Shown here: positions 19,553-28,752 of the stretch, in pieces
Position numbering within the stretch: the first letter of the stretch is position 1
Layout: each line of letters opens with the position of its first letter
NCBI RefSeq assembly: GCF_005844325.1
Contig: NZ_SPFY01000013.1
Location: 1-61,543, forward strand
Direction: 5' to 3'
From: Collinsella aerofaciens
GTDB taxonomy: Bacteria > Actinomycetota > Coriobacteriia > Coriobacteriales > Coriobacteriaceae
DNA: 61,543 nucleotides
Notes under the pieces: model-generated
What the model saw: the letters and a program-made list of their open reading frames with translations, nothing else
What the model was told of the DNA's origin: nothing
Databases searched by the model: none
Translations under genes and position numbers: made by a program

Positions 19553-20902
19553 GTGGCTAAGAAATCTACGGCTATCGATGTAACGCAGGGTGTCATTTGG
19601 CAACAGCTGCTGTCGCTGTGCGTTCCCATCTTTTTTAGTTCGTTTTTTCAGCAGGCCTACACGCTTATCGGTACGTATATCGTTGGCCAGTTTGGCGGCA
19701 AGCTCGCGCTGGGTGGCATTCAAGCCACGATGGTGCTCACCGAGCTCTGCATTGGCTTTTGCGTTGGCGTCGGCGCCGGCTGCGCGGTCATTACCGGTCA
19801 GTATTTTGGCCAGCACGATGATGAGCGACTGAGTCGTTCGGTCCATACAGCCATGACGCTTGCGCTGGTGGGCGGTATCGCTTTCTCGATTCTTGGCATA
19901 GTGTTCGTTGAGCCCATGCTGGTGCTTATGAACACGCCGCATGAACTATTGGCCGAGGGCGTGGCCTATGCTCGCTGTTATTTTGCCGCGATGGTTGCGG
20001 CACTGCTGCTTAATATGGGAACCGCACTGCTGCGTGCCGTGGGCGACACGCGCGGCCCCGCCGTGATCATTGCCTCTGGCTGCCTGGTTAACGTGGTGCT
20101 GGATATCATTTTTGTCGCTGTGTTGCATATGGAGGCGCTGGGCTGCGGCATCGCGGTGGCGCTGACCATTTGCTCCAATGCAACGATGATCGTGTTGCGC
20201 ATGATGCGCGCTCCGGGTGCATGGCGTCTTTCGCTGTCTAAGCTCGGTATCGATCGCGGTATTTGCAAGAGTATGATCTCGTGTGGTCTGCCACTCGGTT
20301 TTCAATCGGCTGCCTATTCGATCTCGAACGTGCTGATCCAGGTATCGGTTAATTCGTTTGGCGCCGATGTCACGACTGCTTGGGGTCTATCTGGGCGCCT
20401 GGATGGCATTATCTGGATGGTGACCGAGGCGCTCGGCGTATCGATCACTACGTTCTCGGCGCAGAACTTTGGCGCGCGCAACTACGAGCGCATGCGCAAG
20501 GGCTACCATACGTCGCTCGTGCTGTCGTTTATGCTCATTGGTGGCCTGTCTGCCGTGCTGCTGGTGTTCTCGGGCCCGCTGTCGCGTTTGTTTGTCGACG
20601 ATGCTTTGATTTCGGCGTACACCACGACTATCCTCCATTTCATTGCGCCGTTCTATGCGATTTTCTCGATTATCGAGAACGCCTCGGGTTCCATCCGCGG
20701 CGCCGGCGTGAGTTTGCAGCCTATGATGCTCACCATCTTTGGCACCGTTGTCTTGAGGGTGATCTGGGTGTTTGCGATCATGCCCTTCGATCCGTCGCTC
20801 GAGCATCTACTGCTGGTCTACCCCGTAACGTGGCTCATTACGGCCACGATGTTCACCATCTACCACCACAGCGGCAACTGGCTCGGCCGCGCCACCGCCT
20901 AG
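19553..20902 (+). CDS. MATE-family multidrug efflux transporter
   Basis: The 449-residue protein has about 12 hydrophobic segments in two halves, with the MATE signatures GVIWQQLLSLCVPIFFSSFF and, in the second half, PLGFQSAAYSISNVLIQ. MATE proteins export cationic drugs using Na+ or H+ gradients; the substrate is unknown. The GTG at 19553 follows GGGGAGGG. Its stop codon is part of a 28-bp palindrome shared with the convergent cobO-like gene. Confidence 0.9.
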   Translation: MAKKSTAIDVTQGVIWQQLLSLCVPIFFSSFFQQAYTLIGTYIVGQFGGKLALGGIQATMVLTELCIGFCVGVGAGCAVITGQYFGQHDDERLSRSVHTAMTLALVGGIAFSILGIVFVEPMLVLMNTPHELLAEGVAYARCYFAAMVAALLLNMGTALLRAVGDTRGPAVIIASGCLVNVVLDIIFVAVLHMEALGCGIAVALTICSNATMIVLRMMRAPGAWRLSLSKLGIDRGICKSMISCGLPLGFQSAAYSISNVLIQVSVNSFGADVTTAWGLSGRLDGIIWMVTEALGVSITTFSAQNFGARNYERMRKGYHTSLVLSFMLIGGLSAVLLVFSGPLSRLFVDDALISAYTTTILHFIAPFYAIFSIIENASGSIRGAGVSLQPMMLTIFGTVVLRVIWVFAIMPFDPSLEHLLLVYPVTWLITATMFTIYHHSGNWLGRATA

Positions 20903-20927
20903 CCATTCGGGACGTCCCCAATGGCTA
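20900..20927. repeat. 28-bp palindrome joining two convergent stop codons
   Basis: TAGCCATT at 20900-20907 and AATGGCTA at 20920-20927 flank CGGGACGTCCCC. The left TAG is the stop of the MATE gene and the right CTA is the complement of the stop of the - strand cobO-like gene. The core GGGACGTCCC links it to the GGGAC hairpin group elsewhere in the window. It may serve as a bidirectional terminator, but no T-tract is present. Confidence 0.6.
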
Positions 20928-21410
20928 GTATTCGATGCCTTGGCGGGCTAGGAGTCCTTCGTCGAAGTAGTGTTTGATGGGGCGCATTTCGGTGACAAGG
21001 TCGGCGAGGTTCGCGAGGGGCAGCAGGCCGCGGCCGGTTAGCACGAGCTCCGTGGTGGCGGGCTTCTGCGCGATCAGCCCCTCCACATCCTTGCGCGTTA
21101 CAAAGCCGCGGCGCATCGCTTCGCCGAGTTCGTCCAGGATGAGCACATCGACCTGCGAGATCTGCTCGCGTGCTAGCTCCAGAATCTGTGCCGCGCAGGC
21201 CTCGGGCGTGTCGCGGTCGGCTTGTACGATGCGCAGACCCAAACGGGGCGCCGCATCATGCTCGGCGCAGTGAAGTTTCTTGGCAAACTGCAGCCTAAGA
21301 ACGTCGAGTCCGTAGCCCGTCGCGCGCAGCGCGAGCCCCAGCGCAGCCGTCGTCTTGCCCTTGCCGTCGCCTGTATAGATTTGAACCTTGCCGACTTACA
21401 GTGATGCCAT
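20925..21410 (-). pseudogene. cob(I)yrinic acid a,c-diamide adenosyltransferase (CobO/BtuR type) with premature stop
   Basis: Read from the ATG at 21408-21410, which has AAGGA upstream, the frame gives MASL, then TAA (21396-21398), then an uninterrupted CobO sequence. That sequence includes VGKVQIYTGDGKGKTTAALG with the P-loop GDGKGKTT, and later VDVLILDELGEAMRRGFV, TELVLTGRG and LADLVTEM. Total length would be 161 codons, near the family norm. No ATG, GTG or TTG lies between the stop and the P-loop, so no normal start can make the ATP-binding part. The enzyme would attach adenosyl to corrinoids. It is either a recent nonsense mutant, a sequencing error, or rescued by an unusual start or readthrough. 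No other cobalamin genes are nearby. Confidence 0.75.
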
Positions 21411-21502
21411 CTCTGTCCTTTCGTGCCCGGCGTCGGTTTATCGCCGGCCGGGTTGGGTATTCTAGTTAGCATTATCAACCCCAGTAGATGGAGTTCAAGC
21501 AG

Positions 21503-23395
21503 ATGGAGATGGATGACAACAAGCGTAGACGGAATATGATCCTCTACGTGCTCATCGCCTTCGTCGTCTACCTCGTGCTCTCGACCGTTCTGTTCCCTAA
21601 CATCGGTCACACGCAGCAGATTACGAAGACCGATTACTCGACGTTTGTCAAAGCGCTCGATAAGAAGAGTGTCGACAAGGTCGAGTACAACACGGACGAT
21701 TACTCGATTTATTACACCAAGAAGGGCGAGGACGAGAACATCGCCTATAAGACGACCGGTGTGCCGAACGATGCGGGCTTTACCGATCGCGTGCTTGAGT
21801 CTGGCGCTTCGCTGGAGTCGGTCGTTCCCGATAAAAACTCGGGTTTGATGACCTACTACCTGCTCACGCTCATTCTTCCCATGGCGATTTTCTTCCTCAT
21901 CGGTTGGTGGCTCAACCGCCGCATGAAGAAGGCTATGGGCGATGACGGCCCGTCGATGAACTTTGGCGGCGGCGGTTTTGGCGGCGGCGGACTGGGTAAG
22001 TCCGGCGCGCGCGTGATCGCCTCCAAGGACGTGGGCGTGACCTTTAAGGACGTCGCCGGCCAGGAAGAGGCCAAGGAGTCCCTCAAGGAGGTCGTCGACT
22101 TTCTGGAGAAGCCGCAGCGCTACGAGGAGATTGGCGCCAAGCTGCCGCGCGGTGCTCTCCTTGTTGGCCCTCCGGGTACCGGTAAGACCCTGCTAGCCAA
22201 GGCTGTTGCCGGCGAGGCTGGTGTTCCGTTCTTTAGCATTTCGGGTTCTGAGTTCGTCGAGATGTTCGTCGGCCGTGGCGCCGCCAAGGTGCGTGACCTT
22301 TTTAAGCAGGCCAAGGAAAAGGCCCCGTGCATCGTGTTTATCGACGAGATCGATACCATCGGTAAGAAGCGCGATGGCGGCGGTTTTAGCGGCAACGACG
22401 AGCGTGAGCAGACGCTCAATCAGTTGCTGACCGAGATGGATGGCTTCGATAACCACAAGGGTATCGTTGTCCTTGCCGCAACCAATCGCCCCGACAGTCT
22501 CGATCCGGCGCTGCTGCGCCCCGGTCGTTTTGACCGCCGCATCCCCGTCGAGTTGCCCGATCTGACCGGCCGTAAGAACATCCTCGAGCTTCACGCCAAG
22601 AGTGTGAAGACCGAGCCGCCGATCGATCTGACCGCGATTGCCCGCGCCACGCCCGGTGCCTCGGGCGCCGACCTGGCCAATATCATCAACGAGGGCGCCC
22701 TGCGCGCCGTTCGCGAGGGTCGCAAGCGTGCAACCCAGGACGACTTCGAGGAGTCGGTGGAGGTCGTCATTGCCGGCCAACAGCGTAAGTCCACGGTGCT
22801 TTCCGACCACGAGAAGCAGGTCGTTTCCTACCACGAGATCGGCCATGCTATCGTCGCTGCCCGCCAAAAGGGTTCCGCGCCGGTTACCAAGATCACCATC
22901 GTGCCGCGCACGAGCGGTGCTCTTGGCTATACCATGCAGGTCGAGGAGGACGAGCGCTTCCTGACGACACGCCAGGAGGTCTTGGACAAGCTCGCCGTCT
23001 ACTGCGGCGGCCGTGCGGCCGAGGAACTCATCTTTGGCGAGATGACGACCGGTGCCGCCAACGATATCGAACAGGCCACCAAGCTTGCCCGTAACATGGT
23101 GACGCGCTTTGGTATGTCCGACGAGTTTGGCATGATGGCGCTCGGTACCGTGCAGAACGCGTATCTCAATCAGGACACGTCGCTCACCTGCGCCCCTGGT
23201 ACGGCCGAGCGTGTGGACGCGATTGTCGCTAAGCTGATCGAGGACGCGCACGATCGCGCCCTGCAGATCCTCAAGGAAAACAAGTTCAAGCTCCATGAGC
23301 TGGCTCGTTATCTGTACAAGAAGGAGACCATCACGGGTGAGGAGTTCATGAACCTCCTCACGCGCGAGAATCCGCTGATGCCCAAGCAACAGTAA
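21503..23395 (+). CDS. ftsH: ATP-dependent zinc metalloprotease FtsH
   Basis: FtsH is a membrane AAA+ protease for misfolded membrane proteins and regulators. The protein has two transmembrane segments (about residues 13-31 and 118-137) with an extracellular domain between, and a glycine-rich linker. The AAA domain has Walker A GPPGTGKT near 220, Walker [13 protein letters not shown] and the second region of homology. The zinc-binding HEIGH lies near 444. The start at ATG 21503 has GGAG nine bases upstream; ATG 21488 would add five residues. Length (about 630) is typical. Confidence 0.95.
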   Translation: MEMDDNKRRRNMILYVLIAFVVYLVLSTVLFPNIGHTQQITKTDYSTFVKALDKKSVDKVEYNTDDYSIYYTKKGEDENIAYKTTGVPNDAGFTDRVLESGASLESVVPDKNSGLMTYYLLTLILPMAIFFLIGWWLNRRMKKAMGDDGPSMNFGGGGFGGGGLGKSGARVIASKDVGVTFKDVAGQEEAKESLKEVVDFLEKPQRYEEIGAKLPRGALLVGPPGTGKTLLAKAVAGEAGVPFFSISGSEFVEMFVGRGAAKVRDLFKQAKEKAPCIVFIDEIDTIGKKRDGGGFSGNDEREQTLNQLLTEMDGFDNHKGIVVLAATNRPDSLDPALLRPGRFDRRIPVELPDLTGRKNILELHAKSVKTEPPIDLTAIARATPGASGADLANIINEGALRAVREGRKRATQDDFEESVEVVIAGQQRKSTVLSDHEKQVVSYHEIGHAIVAARQKGSAPVTKITIVPRTSGALGYTMQVEEDERFLTTRQEVLDKLAVYCGGRAAEELIFGEMTTGAANDIEQATKLARNMVTRFGMSDEFGMMALGTVQNAYLNQDTSLTCAPGTAERVDAIVAKLIEDAHDRALQILKENKFKLHELARYLYKKETITGEEFMNLLTRENPLMPKQQ

Positions 23396-23421
23396 CGCCG
23401 CGGTCGAGCCAGTAAACGCCG

Positions 23422-23459
23422 ACGCCCCATTTGAGCAGCTTTCTCAAATGGGGCGTTTT
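23422..23459 (+). terminator. Terminator after ftsH
   Basis: ACGCCCCATTTGAG at 23422-23435 pairs perfectly with CTCAAATGGGGCGT at 23443-23456, followed by TTT. Confidence 0.85.
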
Positions 23460-23476
23460 GCTTGAGAGGGATGGAA

Positions 23477-23932
23477 ATGAAGATCGTGGTGAGCGCCTGC
23501 TTGATGGGCGAGAGCTGCAAGTATAACGGGCTTGACAACTATCGTCGCGAGTTGGTCGAGGCCTGCGAGCGTACAGGGACTGAGGTCCTCTTGGTGTGCC
23601 CTGAGGTCTTTGGCGGCCTGCCCACGCCGCGCAGGCCGTCCGAGATTGTGAACGGCGAGGTCCGTACCTGCGAGGGTGCCTCGGTCGATCGCGAGTTTCG
23701 CCTGGGCGCTCAACGTGCGCTCGACATGTGCGAGCAGGCGGGCGGCCCGTCCGAGATCGTTGCGTGCATTTTGCAGGATCGCAGTCCGTCGTGCGGCGTG
23801 GGCCATATCTACGACGGATCCTTCAGCGGCACGCTCACAACAGGTAACGGTGTCTTCGTTGACCTGCTCCTGCGCCACGGCTACCGCGTTATCCCGGCTA
23901 GCGAGTTCGACTCGAGCATGTTACGGCAATAA
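23477..23932 (+). CDS. DUF523 family protein
   Basis: This 151-residue protein belongs to DUF523, recognisable from the N-terminal VSACLMGESCKYNG and the cysteine motif ILQDRSPSCGVGHIYDG. The conserved cysteines suggest metal or cluster binding; no function is established. The ATG at 23477 is preferred because GAGGG lies six bases upstream. It follows the ftsH terminator and converges on the alcohol dehydrogenase gene. Confidence 0.82.
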   Translation: MKIVVSACLMGESCKYNGLDNYRRELVEACERTGTEVLLVCPEVFGGLPTPRRPSEIVNGEVRTCEGASVDREFRLGAQRALDMCEQAGGPSEIVACILQDRSPSCGVGHIYDGSFSGTLTTGNGVFVDLLLRHGYRVIPASEFDSSMLRQ

Positions 23933-23972
23933 AAAACCGCCACAAAGGTATTGTCCCCTTTGTGGCGGTTTT
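23933..23972. terminator. Bidirectional terminator with GTCCCC repeat core
   Basis: AAAACCGCCACAAAGG at 23933-23948 pairs perfectly over 16 bp with CCTTTGTGGCGGTTTT at 23957-23972. Runs of A and T on the two sides let it work in both directions for the convergent DUF523 and dehydrogenase genes. The loop side contains TTGTCCCC, and the same layout recurs at 31752-31792. Confidence 0.85.
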
Positions 23973-23978
23973 GGTCGG

Positions 23979-25067
23979 TTAGGCCAGGATAGAATGGCCG
24001 TAGGCGTTGGCGGCCTTGATGGCGGCGGCGAACTTTTCGTCGGTGAAGGGCTCCGGGTTGCCTTGCTTCCACTCGTTGGTGGCGTGCGCGTATTCGCACA
24101 GGGCCGGGATATCTGCCTCGGTAAGGCCAACCTGCTCAAGCGTTACGGGCAGCCCCATCTGCTTGTTAAAGGCGGCGTAGCGCTCAAGGTTCTCGGTATC
24201 GCCCGTATAGGCAAACAGTACCAGCACGCCCAGGCTCACGACCTCGCCATGCAGGTAGGTGCCCTCACGCGGAATGCTGCAGGTGGCGTTGTAGAACGCG
24301 TGCGCCACGCTCGAGTTGTAGTAATAATCGTTCTGGTTGGTCAGGTTCGAGACATAGCCCGTGTTGACAACGATGTCGAGCGCGATCTGCTTGACGGCCT
24401 CGCTCGACAGATTCTGGCGCACATCCTCAAGACCCTGCACACCATAGGTAAACAGCGGCTCGGAGCAGGTGTGGGCGAGTGCCAGGCCAAGACCGGCGGT
24501 GTGCTCCAAATTACCGGCGCTCGTGGCGTACTCGACCTCGGGCTGCTTGGACAGGGCATCGCCTACACCGGCCCAGAAGTACTCTGCTGGCGCCTCGGCG
24601 ATGATCTTGGGGTTGATGAAGATGTGCGCGGGGCGGTTGGGGTACGAATAGCCCTCGAGCGAGCCGTCGTCGTTGTAGACAACGGCAATGGCGGTCGCGG
24701 CGGAGCAGTTGGAGCAGATCGTCGGCACGGTAAAGACGATCTTCTTGAGCTCGATGGCCGCCGTCTTGACGGTATCGAGCGCCTTGCCGCCGCCGCAAGC
24801 AATGAGCACGTCGGCTTCCTGGCAGGCGGGGGAGTTTACGACCTTGGCGATATTGGCACGCGTACTGTTGGTACCGTAGACGCGCGTCTCCAGGACCTCG
24901 ACATCGGTACCTTCAAGGGCCGCCTCGATTCCCGGCAGCGCCGCAGCCAGGGCTCGCTTGCCGCCAATGATGGCGACTTTCTTCGCGCCGTACTCCGCCA
25001 GTGCAGTTGGCAGCTTGGTAAAGCAATCCTCGCCAACGGTGTAGTCGCTCATTCCAATTGTGCGCAT
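23979..25067 (-). CDS. Iron-containing (group III) alcohol dehydrogenase, GldA-like
   Basis: The 362-residue protein matches the glycerol dehydrogenase branch of metal-dependent alcohol dehydrogenases. The NAD-binding motif is ACGGGKALDTVKTAA and the metal ligands are probably Asp in AGVGDALSK, His in SSVAHAFYNA and His in GTYLHGEVVS. It oxidises or reduces a small polyol or aldehyde; the substrate cannot be fixed. The start has AAGAAGG five bases upstream. It is the only dehydrogenase here and has no operon partner. Confidence 0.85.
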   Translation of the reverse strand: MRTIGMSDYTVGEDCFTKLPTALAEYGAKKVAIIGGKRALAAALPGIEAALEGTDVEVLETRVYGTNSTRANIAKVVNSPACQEADVLIACGGGKALDTVKTAAIELKKIVFTVPTICSNCSAATAIAVVYNDDGSLEGYSYPNRPAHIFINPKIIAEAPAEYFWAGVGDALSKQPEVEYATSAGNLEHTAGLGLALAHTCSEPLFTYGVQGLEDVRQNLSSEAVKQIALDIVVNTGYVSNLTNQNDYYYNSSVAHAFYNATCSIPREGTYLHGEVVSLGVLVLFAYTGDTENLERYAAFNKQMGLPVTLEQVGLTEADIPALCEYAHATNEWKQGNPEPFTDEKFAAAIKAANAYGHSILA

Positions 25068-25204
25068 AGCAGCCTTCTTTCGTTCGATAAAGTGCTTTCA
25101 GGTATTTTGCTCCTAGTGAAGGCTTGTAATAGCGAGAAATTTCGAACGTATAAAACCAGTGTTGAGGGTTTTTTGCCGACGCGGAACGTGCTAGCATACA
25201 CCGC

Positions 25205-25511
25205 ATAAGCGTTGATGGGGACGAGTAGTCGGCCGTCCGCATGCTACAGAGAGCGGGAAGCGCTGAGAACCCGTGCATGCGACCGATGAAAATCACCCCG
25301 GAGCTGCGGTCCCAACGGACGTGCCGCGCAGACACGTCTTAGTAGATATCGCCGAGATGGTCGTCGATACAGGCCAGCCGAGTAACGGATGCGAGCGCGC
25401 GAATACGCGGGCGAGGGCATCTAAGCTGGGTGGTTAAACGAAGAGCTTTTGCGGGCGTACAGCTCGTTTTGTGGCGCTTCGTCCCAGCTTGTAGGGACGG
25501 GCGCTTTTTTG
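25205..25511 (+). promoter_or_regulatory. T-box leader (isoleucine) controlling ileS
   Basis: The leader shows stem I elements (ACAGAGAGCGGGAAGCGCTG then AGAACCCG). A specifier region GATGAAAATCACC follows, with Ile codon ATC at 25292-25294. The T-box region is GCTGGGTGGTTAAACG with TGGT at 25431-25434, complementary to the ACCA end of tRNA. AAGCTGGG at 25423-25430 can pair with CCCAGCTT at 25483-25490 (antiterminator). The latter bases also form a terminator, CGTCCC with GGGACG (25494-25499), followed by six T. Uncharged tRNA-Ile would favour read-through into ileS. Confidence 0.85.
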
Positions 25512-25553
25512 GTGCCCAACGGGCGTGTGCGCCCATGACATGAAAGGGGTACC

Positions 25554-28355
25554 GTGGCAAACGAGTACAAGCAGACGATGAATCTGCCCAAGACCGGTTT
25601 TCCCATGCGTGCCGGTCTTTCCAAGTCCGAGCCCAAGCGACTCAAGGACTGGCAGGACAACAAGGTCTACGAGCAGGTTCTGAAGAAGAACGAGGGTCAC
25701 AAGAAGTTCGTGCTGCACGACGGTCCTCCGTACGCCAACGGCCCGATTCACATCGGCCATGCCATGAACAAGATCTCCAAGGACATGATCAACCGTTACT
25801 GGATGATGCAGGGCTATGAGGTTCCCTATGTTCCCGGTTGGGACTGCCATGGCCAGCCGATCGAGCATAAGGTCGAGGAGAAGCTCGGCACCGAGAAGTT
25901 CAACCAGACCTCCACGGCTAAGATCCGTGAGCTTTGCAATAAGTTCGCTGTCGAGAACATCGAGCTGCAGAAGGCCGGCTTCCGTCGCCTGGGCGTGCTC
26001 GGCGATTGGGACAACCCCTATCTGACGCTCTATCACCAGCATGACGCCGCCGACATCGATGTTTTCAAGGCCATGTTCGACAAGGGCATGATCTATCGCG
26101 GTCACAAGCCCGTCCACTGGTGCAAGCACTGCCATACCGCACTTGCTGAGGCCGAGATTGAGTACTCCGACGAGACGAGCCCGTCCATCTTCGTGCGCTT
26201 TGAGATGACCTCCAAGCCCGCCGGCCTCGAGAACTTCGACGGCCCGGTTGACTTTATCATCTGGACGACCACGCCGTGGACCATCCCCTCCGACCAGGCA
26301 GTTTCTCTCAAGCCCGGTGCCGCCTACGTCGCCGTTGAGCACGACGGCCGCGCCGAGGTCATGCTCGAGGACCTAGCTCCCAAGTGCTGCGAGGAGTTTG
26401 GCTGGGAGTACACCCCGGTTGTGGTCGACGGCAAGCCCTATGTGGTTCCCGCCGAGACCTTCCATCACATTCACTATAAGCAGCCGATCTTTGACGGTGT
26501 CGAGGGCGTTGCGCTGTTGGCCGATTACGTCGGTGTCGATGACGGTACCGGTATCGTCCACAACTCGCCCGGTCACGGCGTCGACGACTACTTCGCCTGC
26601 CTCAAGGAGGGCATCACCGACATTTGCATGCCGGTCGATGACGACGGCAAGTTCTACACCGGCGAGGAGTTTGGCACCGGCGGCCCCTTCAGCGGCATGG
26701 ATACCGACGAGGCCAACCCGCACATCATCGAGTTCCTGCGCGAGCGCGGCACCCTGGTCCTCGAGAAGAAGATCACGCACAGCTATCCGCACTGCTGGCG
26801 CTGCAAGCACCCGGTGCTCTTCCGTGCTACCGACCAGTGGTTTGTCTCGATGGACAAGACTGGTTTGCGCGAGCAGGCTGGTAAGGAGGTTCGCGAGAAC
26901 GTCAAGTGGTATCCGGCTCACGCCGCCAACCGCATCGGCGCCATGGTTGAGCAGCGTCCCGACTGGTGCATCAGCCGTCAGCGCAACTGGGGCGTGCCTA
27001 TCCCCAGCTACACCTGTGCCGACTGCGGCGAGAAGGTCATGAACGACGCTACGCTCGACGCCGTCATCAAGCTCTTCCACGAGAAGGGCTCCGACGCCTG
27101 GTTCACCGACGCTCCCGAGAGCTACCTGGGCGAGGCCTGCGTCTGCCCCAAGTGCGGCGGCCATCACCTCAAGGCCGATAAGGACATCCTCGACGTGTGG
27201 TGGGATTCCGGCGTCTCCTGGAAGGCCGTCTGCGAGTACCGTCCCGAGCTGGAGTATCCGGCGGATGTGTACCTCGAGGGCTCCGACCAGCATCGCGGTT
27301 GGTTCCAGAGCTCGCTGCTCACTTCGGTGGGCGCCAACGGCCATGCTCCCTACAAGGCGGTCGTCTCGCAGGGCTTCACGCTCGACGGCCAGGGCCGCAA
27401 GATGTCCAAGTCGCTCGGCAACGTCATCGACCCCAATAAGGTCTGTGACGAGATGGGCGCCGACATCATCCGCCTGTGGGTTGCTTCCGTTGACACCAGC
27501 TCCGACGTGTCCATCGACCACGAGATTCTTGCCCGTACGTCCGATGCCTACCGTCGTTTCCGCAACACGCTGCGCTTCCTGCTTTCCGAGCTCGAGGGCC
27601 AGTTTGAGCCTGAGACCGACGGTGTCGCCTTTGCCGACCTGCTGCCGCTCGACAAGCTCATGGTTGCCCGTCTGACCCAGGTTCAGGCCGAGGTCGACGA
27701 CGCTTACTCTTGCTACGAGTTCCCGCGCGCTTACCGTGCGCTTTATGACTTCGTGGTTACCGAGCTTTCCAACGTGTACCTCGACGCCCTGAAGGACCGC
27801 CTGTACTGCGACAAGCCTGGCTCGCTCGAGCGCCGCAGCGCCCAGACCGTGCTGGCCGAGCTCTTCTCGATGCTCATGCGCGATCTGCAGCCGATTTTGT
27901 CCTACACCGTCGACGAGGCCATGGCCTACGCGCCTGCCGGCTGCGTCGACCACCAGAAGTACGCCGCGCTGCTCGATTGGTATAAGTCGCCTATCACGGT
28001 CGACGAGGCCAATGAGTTCGAGGGCGTGCTCGAGGCTTCACTCGAGCTCCGTAGCGCCGTGACCAAGGCCCTTGAGGATGCCCGCTCCGTCGGCACCTTC
28101 ACTAAGAGCCAGCAGGTCCGCGTCAAGGCGGTCGTTCCCGCCGAGATGTACGCGCTGCTGACCGGCGACAAGGCGGTCGACCTGGCCGAGTTCTACATCG
28201 TTTCCGATGTTGAGCTGACCCAGGGCGAGGAGCTCTCCGTTGCCATCGAGGCTGCCGAGGGCGAGTGCTGCGACCGTTGCTGGAATTACCGCACCACCGT
28301 CGGCGAGTACAACGGTCACGCACATATCTGCAAGCGCTGCGCTGACGCGCTGTAG
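25554..28355 (+). CDS. ileS: Isoleucyl-tRNA synthetase
   Basis: IleRS charges tRNA-Ile. The 933-residue class I enzyme has HIGH in PYANGPIHIGHAMNK (about residues 56-70), the editing domain with TTPWTIPSDQAV, and KMSKS in GRKMSKSLGN near residue 615. A C-terminal zinc module is formed by CDRCWNYR and CKRCADAL. The start is GTG with AAAGGGG upstream. Expression is probably set by the T-box leader; a perfect 16-bp terminator hairpin begins at its stop codon. Confidence 0.97.
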   Translation: MANEYKQTMNLPKTGFPMRAGLSKSEPKRLKDWQDNKVYEQVLKKNEGHKKFVLHDGPPYANGPIHIGHAMNKISKDMINRYWMMQGYEVPYVPGWDCHGQPIEHKVEEKLGTEKFNQTSTAKIRELCNKFAVENIELQKAGFRRLGVLGDWDNPYLTLYHQHDAADIDVFKAMFDKGMIYRGHKPVHWCKHCHTALAEAEIEYSDETSPSIFVRFEMTSKPAGLENFDGPVDFIIWTTTPWTIPSDQAVSLKPGAAYVAVEHDGRAEVMLEDLAPKCCEEFGWEYTPVVVDGKPYVVPAETFHHIHYKQPIFDGVEGVALLADYVGVDDGTGIVHNSPGHGVDDYFACLKEGITDICMPVDDDGKFYTGEEFGTGGPFSGMDTDEANPHIIEFLRERGTLVLEKKITHSYPHCWRCKHPVLFRATDQWFVSMDKTGLREQAGKEVRENVKWYPAHAANRIGAMVEQRPDWCISRQRNWGVPIPSYTCADCGEKVMNDATLDAVIKLFHEKGSDAWFTDAPESYLGEACVCPKCGGHHLKADKDILDVWWDSGVSWKAVCEYRPELEYPADVYLEGSDQHRGWFQSSLLTSVGANGHAPYKAVVSQGFTLDGQGRKMSKSLGNVIDPNKVCDEMGADIIRLWVASVDTSSDVSIDHEILARTSDAYRRFRNTLRFLLSELEGQFEPETDGVAFADLLPLDKLMVARLTQVQAEVDDAYSCYEFPRAYRALYDFVVTELSNVYLDALKDRLYCDKPGSLERRSAQTVLAELFSMLMRDLQPILSYTVDEAMAYAPAGCVDHQKYAALLDWYKSPITVDEANEFEGVLEASLELRSAVTKALEDARSVGTFTKSQQVRVKAVVPAEMYALLTGDKAVDLAEFYIVSDVELTQGEELSVAIEAAEGECCDRCWNYRTTVGEYNGHAHICKRCADAL

Positions 28356-28386
28356 GTTACGGCGTTCGTAGAACGCCGTAACCTAC
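28352..28386 (+). terminator. Hairpin at the ileS stop codon
   Basis: GTAGGTTACGGCGTTC at 28352-28367 pairs perfectly with GAACGCCGTAACCTAC at 28371-28386 around a GTA loop. The ileS TAG is inside the stem. No T-tract follows, so it may protect the 3' end or need Rho. Confidence 0.6.
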
Positions 28387-28389
28387 CGA

Positions 28390-28499
28390 CGCTGCAAACG
28401 CTCCTAAGCGGCAATCTGACGTTCAATCGTCGGTCGCGTACCAAAGTACGCTTCCCTCCTCTTTCACGTCACCTTGCTCGCTTAGGGACGTTTTCGCTG
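28390..28499. repeat. Imperfect 110-bp intergenic palindrome
   Basis: The centre is GCGTAC-CAAA-GTACGC (28436-28451). Outer arms also match in inverse: CCTAAGCGGCAA on the left against TTGCTCGCTTAGG on the right, and TGACGT near both shoulders. No gene or T-tract explains it. It lies between the ileS hairpin and the GGGAC repeat at 28532-28587. The rest of the 28356-28752 gap holds no convincing gene. Confidence 0.55.
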
Positions 28500-28531
28500 T
28501 TGATGACGGTAATGCGGCGTTTCTATGGACC

Positions 28532-28587
28532 TAGTCGTTGGGGACGTTCTTAAACGACTAGTCAAACAAGAACGTCCCCAACGACTA
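28532..28587. repeat. REP-like hairpin with GGGAC core, copy B
   Basis: TAGTCGTTGGGGACGTTCTT at 28532-28551 is perfectly complementary to the 20 bases at 28568-28587. The loop AAACGACTAGTCAAAC matches the loop of the copy at 581-618 except near its end. This is the most complete copy in the window. Confidence 0.75.
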
Positions 28588-28752
28588 CCTGTGTCATATT
28601 TAAGCGGCATTCTGTTTTTCGGAATGTCGCTTTCGTTTTGTGCTGGTTATTTCGCTTGCGTTGGTGGATATGTCGTGCGCTCTGCGTATGGCAATATAAG
28701 ATGGTTAATTGCGTTCAACGGAATCCGATTGTTCTGAGGGCAGGGGATTGAT

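Noticed and set aside
25179-25200. Promoter TTGCCG/TAGCAT ahead of the T-box
   Set aside because: The spacing of 13 bases is too short, and the alternative boxes are weak. A promoter must exist here but I cannot place it.
28525-28737. 70-codon frame between ileS and lspA
   Set aside because: It begins inside the GGGAC repeat, lacks a ribosome site and shows no family resemblance despite a hydrophobic stretch.
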